Source: Apostichopus japonicus
Lineage: Eukaryota; Echinodermata; Holothuroidea; Aspidochirotida; Stichopodidae
Assembly (NCBI RefSeq): GCF_037975245.1
Contig: NC_092576.1
Location: 446,501-510,500, forward strand
Direction: 5' to 3'
DNA length: 64,000 nucleotides
Below are positions 24,785 through 36,164 of this stretch, piece after piece (position 1 is the stretch's first letter; each line of letters starts with the position of its first letter). The notes under the pieces are model-generated. The model was not told the origin of the DNA. It made no database searches and saw nothing but the letters and a program-made list of their open reading frames with translations. A program made the position numbers and the translations under genes.

Positions 24785-25145
24785 GAGAGTTAAACTGTTG
24801 AAGTGGAAGCCATCCGACGTGTTAGTTGTAATCAATAAGCCTTTGCGGGTTTCATTTGTGGACGCTTAAGCATCGTAAAAAAACGTGCCGATTATTAATT
24901 ATTATTATTATCATATAATTTGCCCCGTTAACCTTCACACTAAATCTTCAAAGTCGTGTTGTCTCCGTATAGAAGTTCTCAACAGTTAAACTCTACCCAT
25001 CACTGGCAGACAGATTGGCCATTCATAGATATATTCCCTCTGATGAATTGATATAATCCAGGCAATCCGTGACACTCATTGGTGGAGATAGAGACAGACA
25101 CCCTTAGAGTCTATGTACGCAGGACTGTGCTTATAACTGTGTGGT
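24785..25145 (+). repeat. Diverged repeat, arm 1 of an inverted pair
   Basis: Reverse-complement match to 29568-29915. Shared landmarks are AGTTAAACTGT, GTGGACGCTTAAG / CTTAAGCGACCAC, AGAAGTTCTCAACA and GAGACAGACACCCT. About 350 bp, several small indels. Confidence 0.6.
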
Positions 25146-25559
25146 GTACCCGGTATTGGGCTTAACAAATGGCCTGTGCTGATAGTAAAGATACCATTCA
25201 ATGCACCACATATAGGCTAACATTCCTGAAAATGTGTCACTGTTTTCTTGTATTGTTCTCGCTATTTACTAATCGGAGCGCTCTACTAGACAAGCCCCCT
25301 GGATTTTTTTTGAATTATTCCTTGCACAATTTTTATTGTTGTTGATATGTTTTGTCACTTAGTTAACTTCTCTGTATTTATGTTGTGACTAAACAAATTA
25401 ACGAATAAATGAATGAATGTAAATGAGGTTATGGCTATGTATAGTTAATTCTTAGGTGTTTTGAGATGAAAATACATTTAACATAAGGCCCAGTACAAAG
25501 TTTATATTTCTAGTGAATGAGAAACAATACCTTACCTATATATATGCAGGGCCTTTTAA

Positions 25560-25740
25560 AGCAATTTTTAGTTTGGTGGGTAGGAGGGGGGGGGGTTCCC
25601 AAAAGGGATCTTCACGACATTTTCTATGTGGACTGCCACCTTCGGTTGGAGCGTAACGTATCAAAAATATTTTTGCCAAAAATATCAGCAAAGTTGCCGA
25701 AAATGGCACTTCCCAGGCCTCCAATAACCACATATAAAAG
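25560..25740 (+). repeat. Diverged solo copy of the hAT-associated core module
   Basis: Carries GTGGACTGCCACCTTCGGTT, GGAGCGTAACGTATC and GGCACTTCCCAGGCC, recognisable relatives of the core in the composite elements, here without clear terminal repeats. Confidence 0.5.
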
Positions 25741-25859
25741 CACGCTCGGCCATCCTGGTGGTAGCCGTGGCTTGTCATTGCTGAGAGGAGGGGGTGGGGA
25801 ATGATTGTAAAGTCTGTGTTATCGGTATTTAGATCAGTTTTCATTTAAATATGATCGGT

Positions 25860-27600
25860 GATTCCCAGTCAAACAGACAAGAAACTTGGGCATTATTGTC
25901 GATTCTTTAATGTCAATGAAGCCACACATATGAAATTGTCATTCGATTACCTTACTTGTACATTTGGTATATCGTTAATATTCGTAAATATTTCAATCGT
26001 GAAGCCATTGAGAATATTATCCATGCCTTTATTACTTCATGACGATACTGGAAACGTTCCTCTCTAGGGTCTACCTTAAAATCAAATTGCTCGACTTCAA
26101 CGCTTTCAAAATACCGCTGCACGGATTGTTACATGTTCAAAATAGATTTTGTGCTTCTCTGATGTTGTGCGGCCCCCTAGTTAGTATGTTAAACAGTCCC
26201 TGTCTATATCGCAAAAACAGGATATCTTTCATCACAAACTAGAGACCAAACATGCTGTTCTCCCTCTAAGGCGTATTCCACTTGGTGGACATGTGATGGA
26301 GAAAACAAGTATCAGTTTCGTAAATGACCCTTTAAAACAATTGAATATTTTATCTGGTATATAGTTCTACATTCGCGTGCAATCCGAGTCTGAATCTGAG
26401 AGAAATATCAATATGTAAGTCAATATCGGTATATTAGTATTATTATCTATGTTAGAAATTTCAACACACTATACTGGACTTAACCATTCATCTAGCTCAT
26501 TTTTGTGTGGGGCCCTCTAAAATGTCTGGCGAGCATTCGCCATCACTGAAATGTCTGGCAATAGGCATTCGTAATACCTGGAAATATGTCAAACATTTTC
26601 CAGTTTGTTCCATCATTGTCACCGTAACTCTTGAACTAATCTGGCTCATATATATTATTATTTTTTCTTGGGGGGGGGGGGGTGGAGCCATGTGGGTTGT
26701 CTGGACATAACTGAAATTGACTCGCAGTGGTCAGTCATGATACCTGAGACTAGAAAGAACATTTTCAGTAGGCTTTTTTTCAGGTGAACTCACGGGCTGA
26801 TTTAACCCAACTTTTGAGGCCCATCCTTGTGACCCTCCTGACCTCACCCACCAGAATGTGCCCGACAAACTTCATTCCAAATATGGGCATGCATAAGGAA
26901 CATTGCTATAAACATGAAAATTGGTTAACTTTCCAGCCAGGCTGACCCCTCTGTGCTCCCTCCCGTTTTATAAAGTGGTCTCAAATTGCCTCTATTGACA
27001 TCATGTTTATACCACATGTACTTACATGCTTTCATTCATGCTATTGAAAATCCAAGCCACAAAGAACAAATTTTGTTTGATAACAATTCATAAGATGTTT
27101 AATTTATGCTTTTCGGCACGTTTCCTGAGGCAGAACACTCGGGCGGATTGATAAAAACTCTATATGGAGTATGCCACCTTTAACATGTCAACAGAAACGA
27201 AGCTCTTGCTCAAACAGTAACATCGAAGGCATCGAAATGTAACCAGTGCTAAAAACATTTGATTTGCTTCTTTAAAGTAGTCATGAAACGAACATTTCAA
27301 CGTCCAATCTTTGAAGATCCATCTCAGAAATGTTCTCTAGAACATATGCTAACCATTCCGCCAATAAAAAACTTGATTTTTTAGTCGAAAATTGATAATT
27401 AATTTACCTTCTTCGGGGCTTGAAAAGTTCATTCGAACAAAAATGTTCCTAATCTCATGACGTCATTTGACGTCATGTTAGGAACTCCATTTGTTTTCCC
27501 TTTTTCATCCGAACATATATACACGTACGTTCACATTTGACAAGTGTACATACTACACACACAAAAATCGATAACAAGTCAAATCAAATCTAAATTTCCC
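25860..27600. other. No gene recognised
   Basis: AT-rich; poly-G run near 26672. No coding signal supported. Confidence 0.35.
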
Positions 27601-27605
27601 GTGGA

Positions 27606-27900
27606 ATGGCAGATTTAGAACCAAATGCGGCAACCGAAGTTCAAAGTGATTTCGTTCTTCACCAGGCAGTGAAATTGGGCTAGAATTAGAGTTTCCTTTC
27701 TAATATTCGAAGCAGAGAGTGAATGTCATGATCATGCCAATATTGAGCCGAACGTTGAGGGTGGACCTGAGGTGTTACTGTTAGGATATAGAACCGTATC
27801 AGTTCGAGCCTGTCAAATGAGCCGAAATTGAAGCTCCACAACATATCGAAGAAGAAAACCGTTCGGAACGATTGCAAGGAACAAACAACGTGGATAGAAG
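27606..27900 (+). pseudogene. Possible decayed P2X7-like first exon
   Basis: Starts with ATG: MADLEPNAATEVQSDFV, then stops. Later frames give ECHDHANIEPNVEGGPEVLL, and EPYQFEPVK followed by stop and AEIEAPQHIEEENRSERL. The EPYQFEP block and acidic tail resemble the YLYEPED / YIFEPET segments of the two P2X7-like first exons at the left of the window. No Cys-rich exon was found downstream; a hAT element starts at 28260. Several frame breaks. Weakly supported. Confidence 0.3.
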
Positions 27901-28259
27901 TTTGTAACGTTTTTTTTTTTTTAAATCCAACCCATTCTGTGCAAGTGTCGTTGGAATTTGCGGAACTGGCTAAACCGTTTTGTGCATTGTGTTACGGTGT
28001 ATAGGCAAAGTATTGTACTATCCCGGTGCTGCTTTAAGAGTACATCATAAATGTACCAAATACTGAAAGTTTGACTCGGGGATGTAAACTGCATTGTGCA
28101 ACCATGTTAGGTAGACATATGTGTCTTTTTATACTCATTATTAGGCTATTATTTAGGCCTGGGTTTTTCAAATCAATTGTATGAAACTGTAAAGAATGCT
28201 TCATGAAACATGGAAGGTATAAATTCACAACAAATGTAACCAGAACTGTACATTGTATC

Positions 28260-29141
28260 CAGGGGCGCACTGGGCGCCTTAAAACCGGCCCGGGCATTTT
28301 TCACCTAGACCGGCCCATTATTCATTAATATGTTACCTACTAGTGATCGCCGTCATGGGGGAGGGGTCTAAAAATTGAGATTTTTTGGGAAGTTAAGGAA
28401 TGCCTAGATGCAAAATGGTGCTATATTTTTCAATTTTGTAGGTTACAATAATCCTTTACAAAAGACCCAAAAATAATATCTAGAAGCAACACTTGAATAA
28501 ACTGAGGAAAGTTAAAAACGTAAACAAAACTAGGCAAAAATATGTTTCAGACTGGATTTTATTTAGTTTTTCAAGCAGTTTGTGAAAACTTGCTGGAAAA
28601 TTTAAAAAAACCTAAATAAAATCCACTAAAATATAAATTTTCAATAACACGAGTCCATGTCATGTCTACGAGAGAAGGAGCCTACGCAGTTCGCTGCTTC
28701 TGGCAGCCAATCCATCAATGATATTTTTAGTGTCAAGTTTGGCCAAGATCCTTTTTTCCACCTGAACGCCTCAAGATGTTCTTGTGTCATTGTACTTCTT
28801 CAAACGGTTTTTGAGTCTCTTCAATGCAGAGAAAGAATGTTCACATGCCACTTGTGACACGGGTAGCGTTACCAGCAGCTTGTAAGCATGCTCAATGCTC
28901 TTGCAAGCATCGGTGAAAAGGTTCAACTTGATGTGGCACCTTGTAGCAGCAGAGACCGTGGACAGTCTTTACATGACTGATTCTCACACTTAAAATATAT
29001 AACTCTACACAGCCCGTCTGTTTTCTATTAACTACTGTGAAAATGCGCTGTAAGTTTTACCAGGCTCCCCAGCCCACCGGCCCATCGAGCCACCGGCCCA
29101 CCGGGCATTGCCCAAATGCCCGTGTGGCCAGTCCGCCACTG
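28260..29141 (-). mobile_element. hAT element with 8-bp TSD and transposase remnant
   Basis: 882 bp with ends CAGGGGCGCACTGG and CCAGTCCGCCACTG, flanked by ATTGTATC on both sides (28252-28259 and 29142-29149). The minus strand between about 28912 and 28640 encodes SIEHAYKLLVTLPVSQ, VACEHSFSALKRLKNR and, after a frame break, KLDTKNIIDGLAARSSE. The first part is the hAT C-terminal dimerisation domain with its typical P-x-S-x-x-C-E-x-x-F-S order. The rest of the transposase (zinc finger, RNase H-like catalytic core) is deleted, so the copy is non-autonomous. Confidence 0.87.
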
Positions 29142-29201
29142 ATTGTATCCATGTTTTTTGTTATTGCGGACATCATAGGCTCACATTAATACATTTGAAC
29201 T

Positions 29202-29229
29202 TTAAAAAAAAAAAAAAAAAAAAAAAAAA
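29202..29229. repeat. Poly-A run of about 28
   Basis: Uninterrupted A tract just outside the hAT element; may be a SINE/LINE tail relic or simple slippage. Confidence 0.85.
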
Positions 29230-29567
29230 CAGGCAGTACATATAAATAGCCTACCGTAAACTGGTTCAATGGTGCTGGGGATTCCTAGCAAGACACGTCA
29301 GGGTTGTGCTATCATAATGTACAATCCAAAGGATCAGAAGTGAGCTTCCAGTTTCCCAGTACACTGGATTCAAGTTGCCAGGAGAAAACTCAGTTGCATA
29401 GGAAGCCTTGGTTCAGAAATCCCTCCAGAAACATCTTTTCTATTGCACGATTGTGTTGATTATCAATCCGTCAGGGTTCCCTCAGTGTTGATATACTGAA
29501 ATTCAAGACTTTTAATTAAGGATAACATGGTCATTTTCCAGACACAACATCAACAATGAAAAGAAAA

Positions 29568-29915
29568 GGGCATAAAACGGAGTGATACTCAGTCCTGTGC
29601 ACATAGGCTAAGAGGGTGTCTGTCTCTAGCTCCACCAACGAATGCCATGGATTGCCTGGAATATACATATTTATCGGGGGAATATATTCAGTGACGGGTA
29701 GAGTAAAGTTGTTGAGAACTTCTATAAGGACTTAGAGACAACATAACTTTGAAGATTTAGTGTGTAAGTTAATGGAACAATTGTATAATAATAAAAGTAA
29801 TAATAGTTTTACAACGCTTAAGCGACCACAAACGTAAGAAGAACCCACAAGGGCTTATGGATTACATTTAACACGTCGAGTGGCTTCCAATTCCACAGTT
29901 AAACTCAAATTTGGA
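29568..29915 (-). repeat. Diverged repeat, arm 2 of an inverted pair
   Basis: Counterpart of 24785-25145. Contains AGGGTGTCTGTCTCTAG, GTTGAGAACTTCTATAAGG and CTTAAGCGACCACAAACG. Confidence 0.6.
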
Positions 29916-30289
29916 ATCTTTTTCAATGTTTTTTCATTTCAGATGGTAAAACCGTAGATTGCTCTTGGATGAAAAACCCACCTTACTATGACCCAGCAGT
30001 GCGATTTTTCCCCAAATAGGTTTGCAATTACGGAGTTTTCAGCCAATCGGATTGCTGGTGACGTCAGCATCGATAATGACCATCGCTGGATGTTAGAAGA
30101 CATACATACACAGAAACAGAAGAATGATAAGGTTCATAGGTCATAAAATGTCAACACATGAATGAGTTCATTGACGTCACTGAAACATGGTGCCTAAGCT
30201 AAACATTTTTGTTGTTTATTGACTTGTTACTCTTAGTAAGGGCTACCAGACAATACTTTAATTCTAGTTACGGGGTTCCCTTCCAAACG

Positions 30290-31420
30290 CACTAACTTTA
30301 CTTTGATGCTTTGATTGATGGGCAACCTTCAGTGGTGGAGGCCCCCCCCCCTCCAGTGATCGCCGTCCTGGGGGAGGTGTGTAAGGGGAGGGGTATTGGA
30401 TTTTTTCCAATAATTAAGGGTTCTTGGATGCGAAATGGTGCAGTATTTTGTGATTTCTGAAGTAAATTTTGTGATTTCTGAAGAATTTTCATTATAGGCC
30501 TGTTTGCCTGCAAAATTCTCAGTACAAGTAAAAAGGTTGCTACAACCTCTCTCACTCTCAGTACGAACGAGCAATCATGATCAATCATATAAACATGGAT
30601 ATAATACTTACAGTACGTATATTTACAGACCAGGCAGTTTTCGAGACTTGACCCTTGCAAAATCTTGGATTATAAGGGGATGTGGAGCATTTTCTTTCAT
30701 AATCCGACGTCAAAAATGACTAAAGTTATCTAGAAATTGGGTTCTGGAGAAAGGGGGTGTTGTCCCATTTTCAAGAATTTGATCGGCCTGCATATGCTAA
30801 TTATCCCGGAAAACCGAAAAAACTCACACCCCGGGCCTAAACTTGCTTTTAGCTGGACTAGACTAACATGATTCATGACGAACATGTTAATGCCAATTGC
30901 CAACTGCCCAGACGCGCACGGGCCTGTGTATGTGTGTGTAGAGGGGGTGAGAAGACAGTTGTTTCATCATTGCACATGAAAAGAATCAATTAGCAATACC
31001 TGTCTGAAACCTAGCGGGAGGTGATGACAGGCGCACTGTCAGGGTGTACTGAAATGTTTCAACCAAAACCATTAACCTAGTTCTAAAGAAAATAGTCGTT
31101 GAGATTGATGACTTTGGATATTAGGTCAATCATGTTTGTCTGCCGACGTGTGATTTGCAATAACGGGAAAACAACCACTTAGCTGTTTCTACCATTCACA
31201 AAGAGATACAATTAAAATTGAATATGACTTCAAGCGTATGCATGGCGTAAGCCGCGCGCAATATTTTTGATTGATAACATTTGTCAGCCTACATTTAATT
31301 TTTTTCTTCAAATTTCCCCTTATATATATATATATTTTTTCATGAAGTATGTGGAGGCCCCTTGTTGTGGAGGCCCGTGGGCAGCTGCCCACGTTGCCCA
31401 TTGGTAAATCCGGCCCTGGT
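30290..31420. repeat. Fragments of G/C-rich DNA-element ends in non-coding DNA
   Basis: GTGGTGGAGGCCCCCCCCCC near 30332 and GGGGGAGGTGTGTAAGGGG near 30369 resemble repeats at 20880 and 28355. Near 31355-31419 the sequence GTGGGCAGCTGCCCACG leads to TAAATCCGGCCCTG, which looks like a right end of a CAGGGCCGG-type element; I could not place its left end. No gene recognised. Confidence 0.45.
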
Positions 31421-31865
31421 TCACGTTAACCAAGATTCGTGAGCCGTTCTATTGTAATATGATTTCGTTCCGTGGAATGGGTACACTAAAATCAACTTCA
31501 CAACGTGAGTTTACGAGTCTTGAATGAATAAACGCAGCAACAAAACATGACAGTAGCAATAATTTGAATTGGTACAATACGTGAGTCAATTGTGCGCCTC
31601 TAGTTAGTCTGGACGTTCCTGTCTAACATTTGGAAAATGGTACGCGAATAATGACGGCTTAATTTACACAACCATTCTGTTGAATTATGTGTATCTCCAT
31701 TGGGGTAAATCATATATAAAGGAAACCATTGAATAAACACCGTACACGTAGGACTAAACATTTTGGTAACTGCAAAGTGAAGGTTTCAATGATGACGTCA
31801 CTTTTTCGACCAATCATGAGCGACTATTTACACATAATTGCAAACCTGTTTGGAGGAAAAATTCG

Positions 31866-31962
31866 CGATCCGGTAGACTATCGAACCCGGAACCTCCCGG
31901 ATTGCGTAGCCTCATTGCTTCAAATTCAACCGCCTTTATCCACTCGGCAACAGCACCGGAAC
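31866..31962 (-). repeat. tRNA-like sequence, probable SINE head or relic
   Basis: On the minus strand GTTGCCGAGTGGATAAAGGC fits a class-II tRNA D-arm/A box, and GGTTCCGGGTTCGATAGTC about 50 bases later fits a B box. The anticodon stem does not pair well, so a working tRNA is unlikely. Confidence 0.4.
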
Positions 31963-32007
31963 AACTTATATGGAATAAATTCTAACTACATTAAGGTTCA
32001 TAATAGC

Positions 32008-33396
32008 CAGTGGCGTAGCCAGGATTTTTTCGGTGGGGGGGCGCTGGGGGGGGGGCTTGGCCATTTCCTGGGAGGGCGTCTTGTTACTATCTAGGCGGAG
32101 CGCCACCATGAGTTGGCGCGCAGCGTACAACAATTTTTTAGCTAAAAAGGCCTCCTAGATCGTTGGAAATGACACTTCCCAGGCCTTGTAAGCTGCTGTA
32201 AAGTTTTCTCAACATCCTTTATTTTGAGATCCCATGTCTTGATATGGTCATCAAATAGTTTAGTGAAATAGAAAGAAAAACAGTCTGGTAAATACCATGA
32301 CATATCTTTTGTGAGTTTGACACCGGCATTGACTTTTTTCGAAAAATCTGCAAATTGCGTGTGGAAAATAAGGAAAGATTGACTGGGCTTTGAGGCAAGT
32401 ATACCGTAACATACTGAAATGACCGAACTATATGTAAAACTGACATCAAAGATTGCGTCTGAAATATTATTAGGGTGATAGACTGATTGGCCGTTATAGT
32501 TCTCAACGATAGTATTGTCTTGCAAATTTATTTTTTTGTGAAAACCCGATTGAAAATGTAACAGAGTATCGAGGCAATGACGCGAGCAATGATGTGAGAA
32601 ACCTGTATGATGTCAGCATTTTTTTTTACCTTTTAACATCTTCTATGGCATTCCAGTACCTGGAAACTACCTTTCTATAAGGGTATAGTATAGCTCACTA
32701 GCTTGTTTGATCAGTTAATGTGCACTGGTTACGTGATCCTGGTTGGCTGTTTGTATTAGTATTTATTCAGGCGCGTATAAAGAGGGATTTTCGAAAGGAG
32801 GGGCGAACCTGTAGGCAAATTATCAGAGCCGTAGATTCGGCATTGGAAACTATCTAAGCGTAGCGCCACCATGAGTTGGCGCGAAGCGCATCAGAAAAAT
32901 TTGGCCGAAAATGTCTCCCAGATCGCTGGAAATGGCATTTCCCAGGCATTGCAAGTTTCATCTAAGCATTTTCTATTTTGAAAATACTAGCGATATCATA
33001 AAAACGGACACAAAAATATTCTCAAAGGGGGGGGGGGGAGAGGTCTCCCCCTTCGCCCCTCGACTACGCGCCTGTATTTATTAGAGCAGGAATAATATAA
33101 TTTTACGGTCGTTAACATGCGTTTTCAGTACAGTACGACTACTGTAGATGTCTTCTCGGCCTATGCGCTATGTCACGTCAGGTTTTTCAGCAACTATAGC
33201 CTACTGCCGGTCCGCGGTCGAAGGGTCGTTCATGGTTGGTCATCATGGAGATTCGAGACCACTCAGACCAATGATATATTTTTCGCACATTTTTTTTTCG
33301 ACACCCAAAATCCCAGTGGGGGCGACTGGGGGCGACAAGCTTTCATGGGGGGCTATCGCCCCCCACGCCCCCCCCCCCCCCGTAGCTACGCCACTG
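32008..33396 (+). mobile_element. hAT-type element with perfect 8-bp TSD, host of a nested MITE
   Basis: 1,389 bp starting CAGTGGCGTAGCCAGG and ending CGTAGCTACGCCACTG, flanked by ATAATAGC (32000-32007 and 33397-33404). Contains a core module at about 32085-32190, a 127-codon minus-strand ORF of unknown nature (32142-32525), and a nested MITE (32768-33074). No hAT transposase motif was found. Confidence 0.87.
32768..33074 (+). mobile_element. Nested hAT-type MITE with perfect 8-bp TSD
   Basis: 307 bp with ends CAGGCGCGTA and TACGCGCCTG, flanked by TATTTATT (32760-32767 and 33075-33082). It contains the core module (CTATCTAAGCGTAGCGCCAC, GTTGGCGCGAAGCG) and a poly-G block. Inserted into the 32008-33396 element and therefore younger than it. 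Confidence 0.88.
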
Positions 33397-33404
33397 ATAA
33401 TAGC

Positions 33405-34025
33405 AATGAATGGTCTGTAAGGTTAAGTGCATAATGCGTAACTTAACGTATTATATGTGTATAAAGAGGGAAATTTAAGGATAGACATAGTTGTATAGGA
33501 TATTGAGGGGGAGTTAAGTTAATATCGTACCATTGTTCCGGGCGTTTTACCGATAACCGCAGTAGGATCTCAAAGGTGATCATCCTCTGACACAAAAAGA
33601 ACAATGTAGGTAAGAGAACTCGACAATTCGGATCGGTAAGTTTGAGACAATGGTTATATTCATCTGTACTGTTATTTCAAGTTACCCACAACCAGTTATA
33701 AAATACAGATAACAGCATACATCTTCAGAAATCATAACATTTTCAATACACCTTACTATTATTAAATAACCATTTTTGCTCTTATTGTTATCATTTGTAA
33801 AAAAGGAATCAATAATGTTATAAAACCAATAACTTTTTTTGTATAATTTGACATAAAACAATTTAACCACATTTGTTGGATGAAAGCTTGCTTGGTTTTG
33901 AACAAGGATGACAAGTTTTGAACTTGAAGCACCGTTATTTAATTAAGATTGCTAATTCTATAAGGCTGTTCAACAAGTTTACAGTGTATATTATAGATAA
34001 TGACGCAGCCCTAGTATATCCAAGA
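33405..34025. other. No gene recognised
   Basis: AT-rich sequence between the hAT element and the tandem array; no supported feature. Confidence 0.35.
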
Positions 34026-34207
34026 GATTTTTTAATTTTTTAAAGAGTCACCAAAGAAAGAGCCTGGGCACACACCACCATAGAAATAAAACAATTACAA
34101 AATTACAAATTACTGAGTAAACATGACGGTCTTACGGTAAGAGAGGTATCGCCGCCACAAGTCCGCTTGAAAGAGAATAAATACAACTCGTAATTTTGGA
34201 TAAAAGG

Positions 34208-35224
34208 TGATGAACGATCGTATGTGTACTATATGTATCTAAACAATATACATCACCTTAGCAAAAGGGCCAAGACGACTATCCAAGAGATAAACGATCG
34301 TCTGTGTACTATATGCATTCTAATCAATACACATCAGCTGAGCAAAAAGGCCGAGACGACTATCTAAGAGACGACTATCTAAGAGATAAACGATCGTCTG
34401 TGTACTATATGCATTCTAATCAATACACATCAGCTGAGCAAAAAGGCCGAGACGACTATCTAAGAGACGACTATCTAAGAGGTGAACGATCGTCTGTGTA
34501 CTAAATGTATCTAATCAATAAACATCAGCTGAGCAAAAAGGCCAAGACGACTATCCAAGAGATGAACGATCGTCTGTGTACTATATGCATCAAATCAATG
34601 TACATCACCATAGCAAAAAGGCCAAGACGACTATCCAAGAGATGAACAATCGTCTGTGTACTATATGTATCAAATCAATGTACATCACCTTAGCAAAAAG
34701 GCCAAGACGACTATCCACGAGATGAACGATCGTCTGTGTACTATATGTATCAAATCAATATACATCACCATAGCAAAAAGGCCAAGACGACTATCCAAGA
34801 GATGAACAATCGTATGTGTACTATATGTATCAAATCAATATACATCACCTTAGCAAAAAGGCCGAGACGACTATCCACGAGATGAACGATCGTCTGTGTA
34901 CTATATGTATCAAATCAATAAACATCACCTTAGCAAAAAGGCCAAGACGACTATCCACGCGATGAACGATCGTCTGTGTACTATATGTATCAAATCAATA
35001 TACATCACCATAGCAAAAAGGCCAAGACGACTATCCAAGAGATGAACAATCGTCTGTGTACTATATGTATCAAATCAATATACATCACCTTAGCAAAAAG
35101 GCCGAGACGACTATCCACGAGATGAACAATCGTATGTGTACTATATGTATCACATCAATATACATCACCTTAGCAAAAAGGCCAAGACGACTATCCACGA
35201 GATGAACGATCGTCTGTGTACTAT
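34208..35224 (-). repeat. Tandem array of 80-bp units with U2-like heads
   Basis: About 12 units with a period of exactly 80 bp (GATGAACGAT or variant at 34561, 34641, 34721 and on to 35201). Two units near 34343 and 34440 are about 96 bp because the segment GACGACTATCTAAGA is doubled. On the minus strand each unit contains GGCCTTTTTGCTAAGGTGAT, close to U2 snRNA GGCCTTTTGGCTAAGATCAA, then a TA-rich part. Both flanks carry sequence of the U2-headed SINE (34035-34070 on the left, 35222-35409 on the right), so the array appears to be an amplification of the SINE head. Units differ by a few substitutions. Confidence 0.85.
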
Positions 35225-35409
35225 ACTTTTTTTAAGGAAAAGTCGCCCAGGAAAGGACCTGGGCACGAAAACCAAACTACCGAACGACTTAAACGCTTCG
35301 AACCCAAGTCCCCTTGCATCGGGACTGTGACTGTGTGATCATCGTCAGGGTGCATCACCATTCTCCTCGGAAGGGAACATATACTACACATTATCTTAGC
35401 CAAAAGGCC
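35222..35409 (-). repeat. U2-headed SINE, second copy, abutting the tandem array
   Basis: Minus strand: GGCCTTTTGGCTAAGAT, then GTGTAGTATATGTTC, an almost exact match to U2 nucleotides 10-46 including the branch-point-recognition segment GTAGTA. The body and tail (TCGTGCCCAGG, GACTTTTCCTTAAAAAAAG) match the copy at 3742-3954. Confidence 0.78.
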
Positions 35410-35489
35410 TATAGTGTGCTAAATGTACTATCTAATATATACACATCACCTGAGCGTAAAGGTCGAGACGACTATCCAAGAGATACTAT

Positions 35490-35640
35490 CAGATAAATGT
35501 CGCCCCAAAATAGATTCATCAGATACAATCGCAGTCTGAGTCCCCTTACATTGAGACAGTGAACTTGTGCTCATAATGATATTATGTCAAATGGTGTACC
35601 ACGGATTCACTGCACATGATCATAGCCGGAAGGTCGACGA
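35490..35640 (-). repeat. U2-headed SINE, third, diverged copy
   Basis: Minus strand: TCGACCTTCCGGCTATGATC, ATGTGCAGTGAATC, later GGGGACTCAGACTG and GGGGCGACATTTATC, corresponding in order to head, middle and tail of the other two copies. Confidence 0.55.
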
Positions 35641-35773
35641 GACTTTTTAGTTAAGACTCACTACAGATGTATGGATCGATCCTGCGTACCACCCACAGGT
35701 ATTACTTGTCAACTTGTCACGTAGTGTGCAATGCACACACTTTCCACATGTGGAACAGGTTGATCCAAATTAG

Positions 35774-35778
<5 letters not shown>

Positions 35779-35840
<62 letters not shown>
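35779..35840. repeat. TA dinucleotide tract
   Basis: Pure TA between unique sequence and the interspersed repeat at 35850-36164; the other copy of that repeat also borders a TA tract (9747-9903). Confidence 0.93.
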
Positions 35841-35844
<4 letters not shown>

Positions 35845-35849
35845 ATGAT

Positions 35850-36164
35850 ATCTATATATGCATTGGCTGTTTTACTTCCAATCACTCACTTAATTAATTT
35901 GTGTATCTCATTCGAGATCCAGCCATTCTCTATAACCATCACATTTGTTTGAATACAGTAGCATCAATATGTTTTTCATTGTTACTTAGTTGTATAACTT
36001 AAATATTTAATCATGAAAACCATAATACATCTCGATTTTGTGCCGCCTTTAATAATTAAATACCGCAAAATGTCAGCATGATTAGTTTCTGTTACACTTA
36101 AACTGTATGCCACTGTATACATTGAAAAAGGCTTTTCACGTTAAAAACTTATGTTACAAAGGGA
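35850..36164 (-). repeat. Interspersed repeat, copy split by a hAT insertion (left half)
   Basis: Reverse-complement match to 9437-9745, e.g. ATTCGAGATCCAGCCA and CAAAATGTCAGCATGATTAG. Continues at 37536 after the insertion. Confidence 0.72.

Noticed and set aside
31866..31962. Functional Ser/Leu-type tRNA gene
   Set aside because: D-arm and B box fit, but no convincing anticodon stem.
32142..32525. 127-codon ORF as a hAT transposase
   Set aside because: No hAT zinc finger, catalytic or dimerisation motif; listed only as unexplained content of the element.
34208..35224. CRISPR array
   Set aside because: The whole 80-bp unit is conserved with no unique spacers, and the context is eukaryotic.
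35222..35409. Functional U2 snRNA gene
   Set aside because: Only about the first 40 nucleotides match; Sm site and 3' stem-loops of U2 are absent and the body is shared with a dispersed SINE.
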